A stretch of 51,747 nt of DNA from Pseudoalteromonas luteoviolacea NCIMB 1942 (GTDB lineage Bacteria > Pseudomonadota > Gammaproteobacteria > Enterobacterales > Alteromonadaceae): NCBI RefSeq assembly GCF_001625595.1, contig NZ_AUXT01000192.1, positions 1 through 51,747 of the forward strand, written 5' to 3'. Positions 44,273 through 51,747 of this stretch are shown here, one piece after another (within the stretch, counting starts at the first letter, position 1; each line of letters begins with the position of its first letter). A program made the position numbers and the translations under genes. A model generated the notes under the pieces. The model searched no databases, was not told the DNA's origin, and saw only the letters and a list, made by a program, of their open reading frames with translations.

Positions 44273-45429
44273 GAATACTGGTTTTATCATTTTACTTTAA
44301 ACCAGACTTATGCGCTGGCTCGTTTAGAACGACAGCTTTAGTGGAACAGCTAAAGCAGCAAGCTGGGGTAGAGGTCAATGTAGTCACAACAATGCCAAAT
44401 CGATATGCAAGCTTTGATGCCGGGGCTAAAGCAGAAGAGACTGATGGCAATGTCAGAATAAGACGTATATCGCTGCCGTCTCACGAAAGCGGGATGCTAG
44501 ACCAAATAAAATCGTTTAAAACGTTTTATCAGCAGGCTCAAAAGCTGGTTAAGAGTGAAAACTACGATCTTGTTTTTGCTACGAGTTCTAGATTGTTCAC
44601 TGCGTTTTTGGGCGCTCGCGTCGCTAAAAGTAAGCAGGTACCTTTGTACTTGGATATACGGGATATTTTTGTAGATACAATTAAAGATGTTCTATCCCCT
44701 AAAGCGGTATTGCTATTAAAGCCAGTGCTTTCAGCCTTTGAAAAATATACATTTTCCTCAGCTAAACACATTAACCTTGTTTCTAAGGGGTTTGCGGGGT
44801 ATTTCAAAGCCCGATATTCAAAGGCGAATTATTCTTGGTTTACCAACGGTATTGATGGTGAATTCTTAGACCTGCCTGATATTAAAAGGGAAGTAAATTC
44901 CCAAGAAAAGGCGAAGCGACTCGTCTATGCGGGTAATATTGGTGAAGGACAGGGACTGCACACAATTCTTCCTGAGTTTGCGAGTTTAACGCGTGAAAAT
45001 TATTACTTCAGTGTGATTGGCGATGGTGGCCGAAAGCAGCAGTTGGTTGACAGGATTTCCGATGTTAGCAACATGGAACTATTACCACCTGTTAATCGGG
45101 CAAAGCTGATAGAAGAGTACTTGAGCGCAGATATACTCTTTTTACATTTGAATGATTATCCGGCATTTGAGAAAGTACTGCCGTCTAAAATATTTGAATA
45201 TGCTGCGACGGGAAAACCTATTTTAGCTGGTGTGTCTGGGTACGCAGCGGAATTTATAAAATCGGAAGTTGCTAATGCTGAAGTTTTCTATCCTGGAGAT
45301 CATCAAGGCGCGCTGCAAGCTTTGAATAAACTCAAGCTTGAGCATACAGATAGAAACGATTTCATCAGTAAATATACAAGAACTAACATAATGAAAGATA
45401 TGAGTGACTCGATTGTCGCGTTAAGGTAA
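44269..45429 (+). CDS. GT4-family glycosyltransferase (WbuB-like)
   Basis: A 386-aa GT-B transferase. The N-terminus ILVLSFYFKPDLCAGSFRTTALVEQL is the WbuB-type acceptor domain start. LYLDIRDIFVDTIKDV and then the C-terminal domain from about 215 (RLVYAGNIGEGQGLHTIL, FSVIGDGGRKQQL) lead to LPSKIFEYAATGKPILAGVSGYAAEFI. WbuB transfers L-FucNAc onto a lipid-linked amino sugar, and a similar second-step transferase is plausible here. It overlaps the heparinase-like gene by four bases. Confidence 0.85.
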   Translation: MRILVLSFYFKPDLCAGSFRTTALVEQLKQQAGVEVNVVTTMPNRYASFDAGAKAEETDGNVRIRRISLPSHESGMLDQIKSFKTFYQQAQKLVKSENYDLVFATSSRLFTAFLGARVAKSKQVPLYLDIRDIFVDTIKDVLSPKAVLLLKPVLSAFEKYTFSSAKHINLVSKGFAGYFKARYSKANYSWFTNGIDGEFLDLPDIKREVNSQEKAKRLVYAGNIGEGQGLHTILPEFASLTRENYYFSVIGDGGRKQQLVDRISDVSNMELLPPVNRAKLIEEYLSADILFLHLNDYPAFEKVLPSKIFEYAATGKPILAGVSGYAAEFIKSEVANAEVFYPGDHQGALQALNKLKLEHTDRNDFISKYTRTNIMKDMSDSIVALR

Positions 45430-45435
45430 TTTTTC

Positions 45436-46377
45436 ATGGATAAAATTTTAATTACGGGATACTCAGGATTTGTTGGTAGCCATCTTTTAGGTGCTCTTGA
45501 TTCGCTGGAAAATGTTAATTTACTCGGGCGTTCGGCCCCTGCAAAGTGCAATAAACATTTAAAGGCAAATATTGATGCGCAATCCGATTACTCCTCCGTA
45601 CTCGATCGAGTAGATGTCGTAGTGCATATTGCCGCTCGAGTTCATGTTATGAGTGATACCGCTGCAAATCCGCTTGAGGAGTTTCGAGCGGTCAATACGG
45701 AAGGCACACTCAACCTAGCAAAGCAAGCGGTAGCGTCTGGCGTTAAGCGCTTTATATTTGTGAGTTCGATAAAAGTAAATGGTGAAAGTACTACCGGTAA
45801 GGAGGCTTTCAGTTCTGTAGACAAGCCAAATCCGGAAGATCCGTATGGTGTTTCTAAAGCTGAGGCGGAGGCGCAGCTCATAGCCTTGGGTAAAGAAACC
45901 GGTTTAGAAATCGTCATTATTCGTCCACCATTGGTTTATGGTGAGGGGGTAAAAGCAAACTTTGCTTCATTGATGAATTTGGTCAGTAAAGGGTTGCCTT
46001 TACCATTTAGGGCTTTAGTTAGTAATAAGCGAAGTTTAGTATCTGTCTACAATTTAGTTGACCTGATTCAGGTGTGTATATCGCACCCAAAAGCAGCTAA
46101 TCAAGTCTTCTTGGTAAGTGACGATGAGGATATATCTACGGCAGCAATGGTTGCTTTGATGGCTAAAGTACAAGATAAACCAAATTTATCTGTTCCAATA
46201 CCCGCTTTGTGCTTTAAAATAGCAGGTAAGCTGCTCTCAAAAGAGGACGTTATCGACAGATTAACGGGATCTTTACAGGTAGATATTACACATACAAAAA
46301 ATACACTCGGCTGGCGTCCTCCATACTCTATTGAGCATGGGTTTCAAATGGCATGTAAGCAGAAAGCTAGGAAGTAA
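45436..46377 (+). CDS. NAD-dependent 4-reductase/epimerase (WbpV/WreQ-like)
   Basis: A 313-aa extended SDR. The Rossmann start ILITGYSGFVGSHLL is at about 4-18. The catalytic serine is in FVSSIKVNGEST, and the YxxxK pair is in DPYGVSKAEAE. It resembles the enzymes that reduce UDP-4-keto-6-deoxy-GlcNAc to UDP-D-QuiNAc or UDP-D-FucNAc. The next two genes, a monotopic sugar-1-P transferase and a WbpM dehydratase, complete that route. A 4-epimerase role is the alternative. Confidence 0.8.
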   Translation: MDKILITGYSGFVGSHLLGALDSLENVNLLGRSAPAKCNKHLKANIDAQSDYSSVLDRVDVVVHIAARVHVMSDTAANPLEEFRAVNTEGTLNLAKQAVASGVKRFIFVSSIKVNGESTTGKEAFSSVDKPNPEDPYGVSKAEAEAQLIALGKETGLEIVIIRPPLVYGEGVKANFASLMNLVSKGLPLPFRALVSNKRSLVSVYNLVDLIQVCISHPKAANQVFLVSDDEDISTAAMVALMAKVQDKPNLSVPIPALCFKIAGKLLSKEDVIDRLTGSLQVDITHTKNTLGWRPPYSIEHGFQMACKQKARK

Positions 46378-46379
46378 CC

Positions 46380-46928
46380 ATGATCCGCATACTCGATTTT
46401 TTCTTTGCATTATTCGGCCTGCTATTTGCCTCGCCGTTTTTGATTGTTTTATACATAATTGGTCTATTTGACACAGGCTCACCTATTTTCACTCAAGAAA
46501 GAGTTGGTCGTAATAAAAAACCATTTACACTTGTAAAGTTTAGAACAATGAAAGTGGATACAGCGTCTGTAGCAAGCCATCTGGCGAGCACCTTATCGAT
46601 CACACCATTTGGTGGCTTTTTACGTAAAACTAAGCTAGATGAATTGCCTCAATTATGGAATGTTCTTAAAGGCGATATGAGCTTAGTTGGACCTCGTCCA
46701 GGTCTTTTTAATCAAGAAGAGCTGACAAAAGCAAGAGATGAGAAACGTATTTATGACGTTAGACCTGGTATTACCGGTTTATCTCAAGTAAATGAAATTG
46801 ATATGTCTACGCCAGAGCTACTAGCTAAAACAGACAGACAAATGCTAGATAACCTTAGCTTGGCTAATTACTTTAAATATATTGTTATGACTGTATCGGG
46901 TAAGGGCAGCGGTGACCGCGTTAAATAG
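46380..46928 (+). CDS. Small monotopic phosphoglycosyltransferase (initiates system B repeat)
   Basis: A 182-aa minimal Bac_transf enzyme like PglC and WreU. The re-entrant helix is at about 4-24 (ILDFFFALFGLLFASPFLIVL). It continues with GSPIFTQERVGRN, TLVKFRTMKVDT, RKTKLDELPQLWNVLKGDMSLVGPRPG (the catalytic Asp-Glu pair in LDEL) and RPGITGLSQ. It should load QuiNAc-1-P, FucNAc-1-P or a related 6-deoxy-HexNAc onto undecaprenyl phosphate. It lies two bases after the reductase gene. Confidence 0.9.
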   Translation: MIRILDFFFALFGLLFASPFLIVLYIIGLFDTGSPIFTQERVGRNKKPFTLVKFRTMKVDTASVASHLASTLSITPFGGFLRKTKLDELPQLWNVLKGDMSLVGPRPGLFNQEELTKARDEKRIYDVRPGITGLSQVNEIDMSTPELLAKTDRQMLDNLSLANYFKYIVMTVSGKGSGDRVK

Positions 46929-46932
46929 AACC

Positions 46933-46957
46933 TTAAGTAGCTAGGTTAGCTGCTTAA
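46933..46957. other. Strong hairpin between sugar transferase and WbpM genes
   Basis: TTAAGTAGCTA, loop GGT, TAGCTGCTTAA: eleven pairs with one G-U, four bases after the stop codon. There is no following T-run, so it may protect mRNA ends or mark a processing point rather than terminate. Confidence 0.5.
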
Positions 46958-47049
46958 TTGAAGCTGTAGAATGACAGTTTGCGCTTTACTGTGTATTATT
47001 TTTAAATACATCATCGCTAATAAGATGTGCATAATCTCAAGGATTTACA

Positions 47050-48999
47050 ATGGATAGTTTGTTCAATTCTGTTTTAAGAGCTCCTCGGTCTAAGAAACGA
47101 CTTCTTACTCTAATTATTGATACACTTTTTATAGTAAGTGCATTTTGGTTATCTTTAATAGTACGTCTTGATAGCATTGAACCGTTGTTTGAGATTGGAA
47201 ACTGGCTACTGCTTTCCATCGTATTACCATGCAGTTTATTCGCGTTTGTGAATTTGGGTTTATACCGAGCTGTACTTAGGTATGTAGGTGCGCATGCCGT
47301 TGGAGCAATAGTCATTGGAACTTTGATCAGTACGATAGTGCTGGTCTTAGTATCCTTTTTCACCAATGTGGATGTTCCTCGTACGATGCCTGTCATTTAC
47401 GCTTGGTTGCTTATTTTGTCAGTAGGTGGCTCAAGAATAATGGTTAGAGCTATGGTAGGAAGAATGGCTACCGTCAATAAAACGCCTGTTGTAATTTATG
47501 GCGCAGGCTCTGCGGGTAGACAGTTAGCTCCGGCTATTGGTGCTGGTGATGAGTATTATGTCAGTGCATTTATTGATGATGATAAGTCAAAGCAAGGTGC
47601 TATATTACAGGGCATTCCAGTTGTCCCATTCGAAGGTATTTTTAACCTAATTGAACGAAGTAAAGCCAAAAAAGTATTATTGGCCATGCCAAGTGAAAGC
47701 AGAGCACGCCGTAAAGAAATACTAGCTCAGCTAGAAAAGCTACCAGTAGAAGTACTCACTATTCCCGGCATGGTCGATGTGGTTGAAGGAAGAGCGACAT
47801 TAGATGAAATTAAAGATGTCGAAATTGAAGATTTGCTTGGCCGTGATCCCGTAGCACCAAAAGAAAACCTGCTAAACTCCAATGTCAAAGGGAAATCGGT
47901 CATGATAACTGGCGCTGGTGGCTCCATTGGCTCTGAGTTATGCCGTCAAATTGTAAAGCAATCACCGAAAAAACTAGTATTGTTCGAACTGACCGAATTT
48001 GCATTGTACTCAATAGAGAAAGAGCTTAGCGAAGTCATTCGTAACAACAAACTTGAAATTGAATTGATACCTATTATGGGCTCTGTTCAACATATAAACC
48101 GACTTGAAACTTGCATGCTTGCATTCGGTGTACAAACGGTTTACCACGCAGCGGCTTACAAACACGTTCCTTTGGTTGAACATAACGTGGTTGAAGGCGT
48201 GCGAAACAATGTATTTGGCACATACTATTCAGCTAAAGCGGCTATTAATGCTAAGGTGGAGACTTTTGTGCTAGTAAGTACAGACAAAGCCGTTCGCCCA
48301 ACTAACGTCATGGGAACTACAAAGCGCATGGCTGAACTTTGTCTACAAGGTTTAGCACAAGGAAAAGATCACGGTAAGCACAATACGCGCTTCTGTATGG
48401 TTAGATTCGGTAATGTACTAGGTTCATCAGGCTCAGTGGTACCTTTGTTCCGAAGACAAATTAAAGAGGGCGGACCGATTACGCTGACCCATCCAGATAT
48501 CACAAGGTTTTTCATGACGATCCCTGAAGCTGCTCAGCTGGTGATTCAAGCCGGCGCCATGGGTAAAGGCGGAGATGTGTTTGTGTTAGACATGGGGGAG
48601 TCTGTAAAAATCAAAGACCTAGCGACTAAAATGGTCCACTTGTCTGGGCTTGAAGTCAAAAGCGAAACTAACCCTCACGGTGACATTGAAATAAAATGCA
48701 CAGGGTTACGCCCTGGTGAAAAGCTGTATGAAGAGCTCTTAATAGGGGATAATGTAGAGAAAACGAGTCATCAAAGGATCATGACTGCTAAAGAGGTAAT
48801 GTTGCCCTTAGCTGAGCTTAATGTCTTTTTAGAAGCCCTTGATATTGCCTGTCATAATTTTGAGCATGAAAAAATCCGACAACTGTTATTGGACGCTCCA
48901 ACAGGGTTTAACCCAACTGATGGAATATGTGATTTAGTTTGGAATGCTAAGAAAGAACAAGCTAACTTTGATGACAGGAACGTTGTCAGTTTTAAATAA
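47050..48999 (+). CDS. wbpM: Membrane UDP-GlcNAc 4,6-dehydratase WbpM/PglF type
   Basis: A 649-aa protein. Four N-terminal TM helices (about 15-130) are followed by a first Rossmann-like domain (VIYGAGSAGRQLAPAI near 154). The catalytic SDR comes next, with MITGAGGSIGSELCRQI near 284 and STDKAVRPTNVMGTTKRMAE near 410, in which Met replaces the SDR tyrosine as in WbpM/PglF. It converts UDP-GlcNAc to UDP-4-keto-6-deoxy-GlcNAc. The final GLRPGEKLYEELL is the family C-terminal motif. It is the last gene of system B, the usual place of wbpM in Pseudomonas-type O-antigen loci. Confidence 0.94.
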   Translation: MDSLFNSVLRAPRSKKRLLTLIIDTLFIVSAFWLSLIVRLDSIEPLFEIGNWLLLSIVLPCSLFAFVNLGLYRAVLRYVGAHAVGAIVIGTLISTIVLVLVSFFTNVDVPRTMPVIYAWLLILSVGGSRIMVRAMVGRMATVNKTPVVIYGAGSAGRQLAPAIGAGDEYYVSAFIDDDKSKQGAILQGIPVVPFEGIFNLIERSKAKKVLLAMPSESRARRKEILAQLEKLPVEVLTIPGMVDVVEGRATLDEIKDVEIEDLLGRDPVAPKENLLNSNVKGKSVMITGAGGSIGSELCRQIVKQSPKKLVLFELTEFALYSIEKELSEVIRNNKLEIELIPIMGSVQHINRLETCMLAFGVQTVYHAAAYKHVPLVEHNVVEGVRNNVFGTYYSAKAAINAKVETFVLVSTDKAVRPTNVMGTTKRMAELCLQGLAQGKDHGKHNTRFCMVRFGNVLGSSGSVVPLFRRQIKEGGPITLTHPDITRFFMTIPEAAQLVIQAGAMGKGGDVFVLDMGESVKIKDLATKMVHLSGLEVKSETNPHGDIEIKCTGLRPGEKLYEELLIGDNVEKTSHQRIMTAKEVMLPLAELNVFLEALDIACHNFEHEKIRQLLLDAPTGFNPTDGICDLVWNAKKEQANFDDRNVVSFK

Positions 49000-49034
49000 T
49001 ATAAAGATGCAAGTAGTTTAGCGAAAATGTGAAG

Positions 49035-49075
49035 TGCCTAACTAAGGAGTTTTACTGCCCCGTTAAGGCAATTTT
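49035..49075 (+). terminator. Weak candidate terminator after wbpM
   Basis: TGCCTAAC (49035-49042) pairs with GTTAAGGCA (49062-49070) with one bulge and a 19-base loop, followed by ATTTTG. It is plausible but poor. Confidence 0.3.
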
Positions 49076-49233
49076 GAGCTAGATAACTTGCATTAGTTTT
49101 GAGCATTTCAATATACCAACAACATTCGTTCTTTTAATTGTATTGTACGACGAGTAGTTAGAAGAATCGTCTAGTTAGCGCCATATTGGAAAGCGTAAAT
49201 TTATAATAAATATAACCTTTCGGACCTTGTAAT

Positions 49234-51348
49234 ATGTCTAAATTTCTTACTCTGTTTGCATCTAGTTTAGTCGCTGTGTCTGCGCCGAGCTTTTCCGAAG
49301 AAAACCTAAACACCTATCGTACTTTTACAGGTTTTACTGGACTTATAAATACAACCAATGCAGAAGTATTAAAAACTGGAGATTGGGATATAGGTTACAA
49401 TAACATGCTCGATTTTCAGGGTAATGAGTATGTTGATGGACACAATATTGCACTTTCAGCAGGCCTTTTCGAAGGGTTTGAAGTAAGTGGTTTTATCGCT
49501 TCCAGTAGTATTCATGACAGCTTGTTTGACCCCAATGTTCAAGCTGAGGGTGGGCAGACTCGCGACCTTTCTTTTAACGCTAAATACCGTATCCCATATA
49601 TTCCGAAAGATTGGTTTAGCCTTAGCATAGGCAGTAAAGACATTGGTGGTTCTGCGAATCAATATAAAACGCACTTTGCTGTCGCGTCGAAAGAGTGGGA
49701 TGATTTTCGCTTTTCTTTTGGTGTCGCGAGCAGCGATCATACAACTGGTATGTTAAATGGGACTTTTGGTGGTATTGAATGGATGCCACTGGACTGGTTT
49801 GCGTTGCAAGTTGAGCATGATGCTGAGGCAGTCAATGCTGGAGCACGTGTGACGGTTCCTAAAGAGTGGCTATTTGATTTAGGTGAGTTGACGCTAACAA
49901 GTCGTTTCTATAGCGGTACTGATTTCTCGGAAAAAGATGTTTATTGGGGGATTAACTTTAAAGCACCATTCTCAGCGCAATATCAGCTTCGTACAAAAAA
50001 TGTAGAAGCCGCTCCTGGCCCCGCTAAAAGTGCACACATAATCTCGCCTAGCCAGAACCGTCCAGATGAATCTAGGCAAGTTAAATCGGTAGAGAAAAGT
50101 ACGGCGTTAAAGAAGAGTGAGATAACGCAAAAGTCGGATATGAATAAGCTTGCTCGTAAGCTGAGAAATGTACTGATTGCAGATGGTTTTGAATCAGTAA
50201 GAGTCGGTTTTAACAGGAAACCTGTTGTGATAGTCTCTTTCGAAAACTCCGTATTTAATCGGAATGAAATTGATGCTTTAGGTTTGGTAGCTGGGCGTAT
50301 AACAGAGCTATTTTCTCACACCAATGCTGACTTTGTCTTGCAGCTAAAAAATCATGGCTTGCCTATGCTATCACTTTCTGGTGATGTTCAAAGCTATAAA
50401 CGCTTTATTGATCATGGTGAGAATCCTTCTGTAAAGGCCAAGCTAGGTGCAATGAGAAGCATTGGTGGTGTAACTTGGGTCGGGTTGGAAAGTGCAAATA
50501 GCCCTTATTTCAAGCCAAGAGTTACGATAAGCCCTGAGTTAAACTCTACCCATGCAACTGAGTTGGGTGTGATTGATTATTCTCTAGCGTTGCGTGCAGA
50601 CGTCACTGTACCAGTTTGGAAAGGGGCCGGGTTTAATCTTTCAGCGCAAACCGTGGTGTCGGAAAGTGACGACTTTGAGAATACGGGAGCGTTTAATGAT
50701 CGTTCTGTAGACAACGGTGTAAGCAATGCCTTTTTCTATCAGACATATCAGTTACCTTTTGGCATCTACAATCAAACTCGAATTGGTTACTTTAAAGAGT
50801 TCTATAAATATACCGGTATTATCAATGAAACTGCTTGGGTCAGCCCTGAAGGTAATCATAAAGTAACGAATACATATGGCTTTTTCGATTACAAAGATTA
50901 TGATTCAGACAGAGATTATCACACGGTTGAATATCAATATAATTGGGTTGATAAAGACATCAGCTTCCATGTGACTGGTGGTAAGTTTTGGCGAAAGGAC
51001 AACGGTTTTAAAGTAGAAACACGTTTTTGGTTCGGTGATAGCTATGTCGCGTTATATGGTGAAGATACCAATGCTCAAGTCGCAGGGGTCGCTTTGAGTA
51101 TTCCACTATCTAAACGTAAAAGTATGAACGTGACTAAGTTTGGTCAGGTTAAAGGTAATCATGCGTGGCGACATCAAGTGGGTACACGCGTAGGGGAAGA
51201 TAACAATTACCTTGTTTATCAGCAAGCTTACACACCTAAAACGGATGTTAGCCTTCATAGAAGCTTCTTTAATCAAGGGCGTAGCTCTGTTGGTTATATA
51301 TATGCAAACTTGCCTAGATTAAGAGATGCGTATCTGACTTACAAGTAA
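49234..51348 (+). CDS. YjbH/GfcD/WbfD-family outer-membrane polysaccharide protein
   Basis: A 704-aa secreted protein with a signal peptide (about 1-20, SAPSFS-EE). The N-terminal domain has the YjbH signature TGFTGLINTTNAEVL...GDWDIGYNN. The whole protein is rich in alternating beta strands, as in the double-barrel YjbH/GfcD family. It ends RLRDAYLTYK. The family works in capsule/exopolysaccharide export or anchoring with YjbF/GfcB and YjbG/GfcC, which are not adjacent here. A perfect TATAAT (49202-49207) lies upstream without a good -35. The ribosome site is weak. Confidence 0.87.
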   Translation: MSKFLTLFASSLVAVSAPSFSEENLNTYRTFTGFTGLINTTNAEVLKTGDWDIGYNNMLDFQGNEYVDGHNIALSAGLFEGFEVSGFIASSSIHDSLFDPNVQAEGGQTRDLSFNAKYRIPYIPKDWFSLSIGSKDIGGSANQYKTHFAVASKEWDDFRFSFGVASSDHTTGMLNGTFGGIEWMPLDWFALQVEHDAEAVNAGARVTVPKEWLFDLGELTLTSRFYSGTDFSEKDVYWGINFKAPFSAQYQLRTKNVEAAPGPAKSAHIISPSQNRPDESRQVKSVEKSTALKKSEITQKSDMNKLARKLRNVLIADGFESVRVGFNRKPVVIVSFENSVFNRNEIDALGLVAGRITELFSHTNADFVLQLKNHGLPMLSLSGDVQSYKRFIDHGENPSVKAKLGAMRSIGGVTWVGLESANSPYFKPRVTISPELNSTHATELGVIDYSLALRADVTVPVWKGAGFNLSAQTVVSESDDFENTGAFNDRSVDNGVSNAFFYQTYQLPFGIYNQTRIGYFKEFYKYTGIINETAWVSPEGNHKVTNTYGFFDYKDYDSDRDYHTVEYQYNWVDKDISFHVTGGKFWRKDNGFKVETRFWFGDSYVALYGEDTNAQVAGVALSIPLSKRKSMNVTKFGQVKGNHAWRHQVGTRVGEDNNYLVYQQAYTPKTDVSLHRSFFNQGRSSVGYIYANLPRLRDAYLTYK

Positions 51349-51507
51349 GTTATATTGAGTTCAGCTGGTACTTTGCTATTGCAATATGTGTCAGCTGACT
51401 AATTCCATAGTCCGCGTTATTCAAAAGAGAGTTGGTTGGATATAACTACAATTATAAATGCTATTCATCAAGCTGTAGGATGGTTGAATTTAATACAGTG
51501 GATTAAT

Positions 51508-51747
51508 ATGGTTTTAAGGGGTTTTTTATTTGTTTTGGGGTTGGTATTTACTAAAGTTAGCTATTCCGTTGAGGTAAATGATGCATGTTATATCAATATC
51601 GATAGCCAATATAAGAAAGTGAATGCTGGAGATAGTGATTTTTCAGCTTTTACTTATTCAACAAGTGAAATGAAGCTTAAATATATAAGCATTTCTATCA
51701 ACGTAGAGAGCTTTGAGTTTAGTAAGAAGAGGGCGTTCAAAATTCTG
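51508..51747 (+). CDS. Secreted protein of unknown function, 3' end beyond window
   Basis: An open frame from ATG 51508 through the end of the window (80 codons, no stop). It begins MVLRGFLFVLGLVF, a signal-peptide-like hydrophobic start with likely cleavage after KVSYS, followed by VEVNDACYINIDSQYKK. I do not recognise it. Codon use is AT-rich like its surroundings, and the ribosome site (AGTGGATT) is mediocre. It could be a late member of the yjbH unit or a separate gene. Confidence 0.5.
   Translation, partial: MVLRGFLFVLGLVFTKVSYSVEVNDACYINIDSQYKKVNAGDSDFSAFTYSTSEMKLKYISISINVESFEFSKKRAFKIL

Noticed and set aside
1..51747. Insertion sequences, CRISPR arrays, prophage or integrase genes
   Set aside because: No transposase, integrase or regularly spaced repeats were recognised anywhere in the window.

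Overview
The window (about 40% GC by eye, not computed) reads as chromosomal DNA of a marine gammaproteobacterium. Pseudoalteromonas or a close Alteromonadales/Vibrionales relative is my best guess, from the flanking mscS and DUF481 genes, the tRNA-His sequence and the OtnA/OtnB-type export genes. Nearly everything is on the + strand and serves synthesis and export of cell-surface polysaccharide. Apart from a tRNA and two housekeeping genes at the left edge, it is two complete polysaccharide systems placed head to tail.

Left edge (1-2260): a near-consensus CRP site, a minus-strand tRNA-His with its own promoter, an MscS channel, a DUF481 outer-membrane protein and a strong terminator.

System A (2329-16639): a long multi-SLBB export protein (OtnA/WbfF type), a Wzz-like partner (OtnB type), a WcaJ-type initiating sugar-phosphate transferase, a flippase-like membrane protein, an O-acetyltransferase, a pyruvyltransferase, a Wzy-like polymerase, two glycosyltransferases, ManC, ManB and, after a 436-base gap, UDP-glucose dehydrogenase. 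The precursor genes predict a small acidic repeat with mannose and glucuronic acid, carrying acetate and pyruvate. A good intrinsic terminator (16726-16755) closes it.

Control region (16640-17381): a promoter with a perfect -10, a 25-codon leader-like ORF, RNA arms that could pair in two mutually exclusive ways, then a second extended -10 promoter overlapped by a perfect dyad. This looks like the switch for system B.

System B (17382-48999): Wza-Wzb-Wzc, then WecB-WecC (UDP-ManNAcA), a legionaminic-acid-like nonulosonate module (dehydratase, LegC aminotransferase, 3-hydroxyacyl-CoA dehydrogenase, NeuD-like acyltransferase, NeuB-like synthase, CMP-transferase, PtmE-like nucleotidyltransferase), glycosyltransferases, Wzx, Wzy, an O-acyltransferase broken by an in-frame amber codon, an AsnB amidotransferase, a WbpG-HisH-HisF acetamidino module, a two-domain oxidoreductase, a cytoplasmic heparinase-fold protein, a GT4 transferase, and a 4-reductase/monotopic sugar-1-phosphate transferase/WbpM trio that should make and load QuiNAc or FucNAc. 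The predicted product is a heavily amino-sugar, acidic repeat built on a D-QuiNAc/FucNAc lipid primer with ManNAcA and an acetamidino- and/or 3-hydroxybutyryl-substituted nonulosonic acid. The hydrolysing 2-epimerase (LegG/NeuC) needed for the standard nonulosonate route is absent from the window.

Right edge (49234-51747): an orphan YjbH/GfcD-family outer-membrane protein and the 5' part of an unrecognised secreted protein running off the end.
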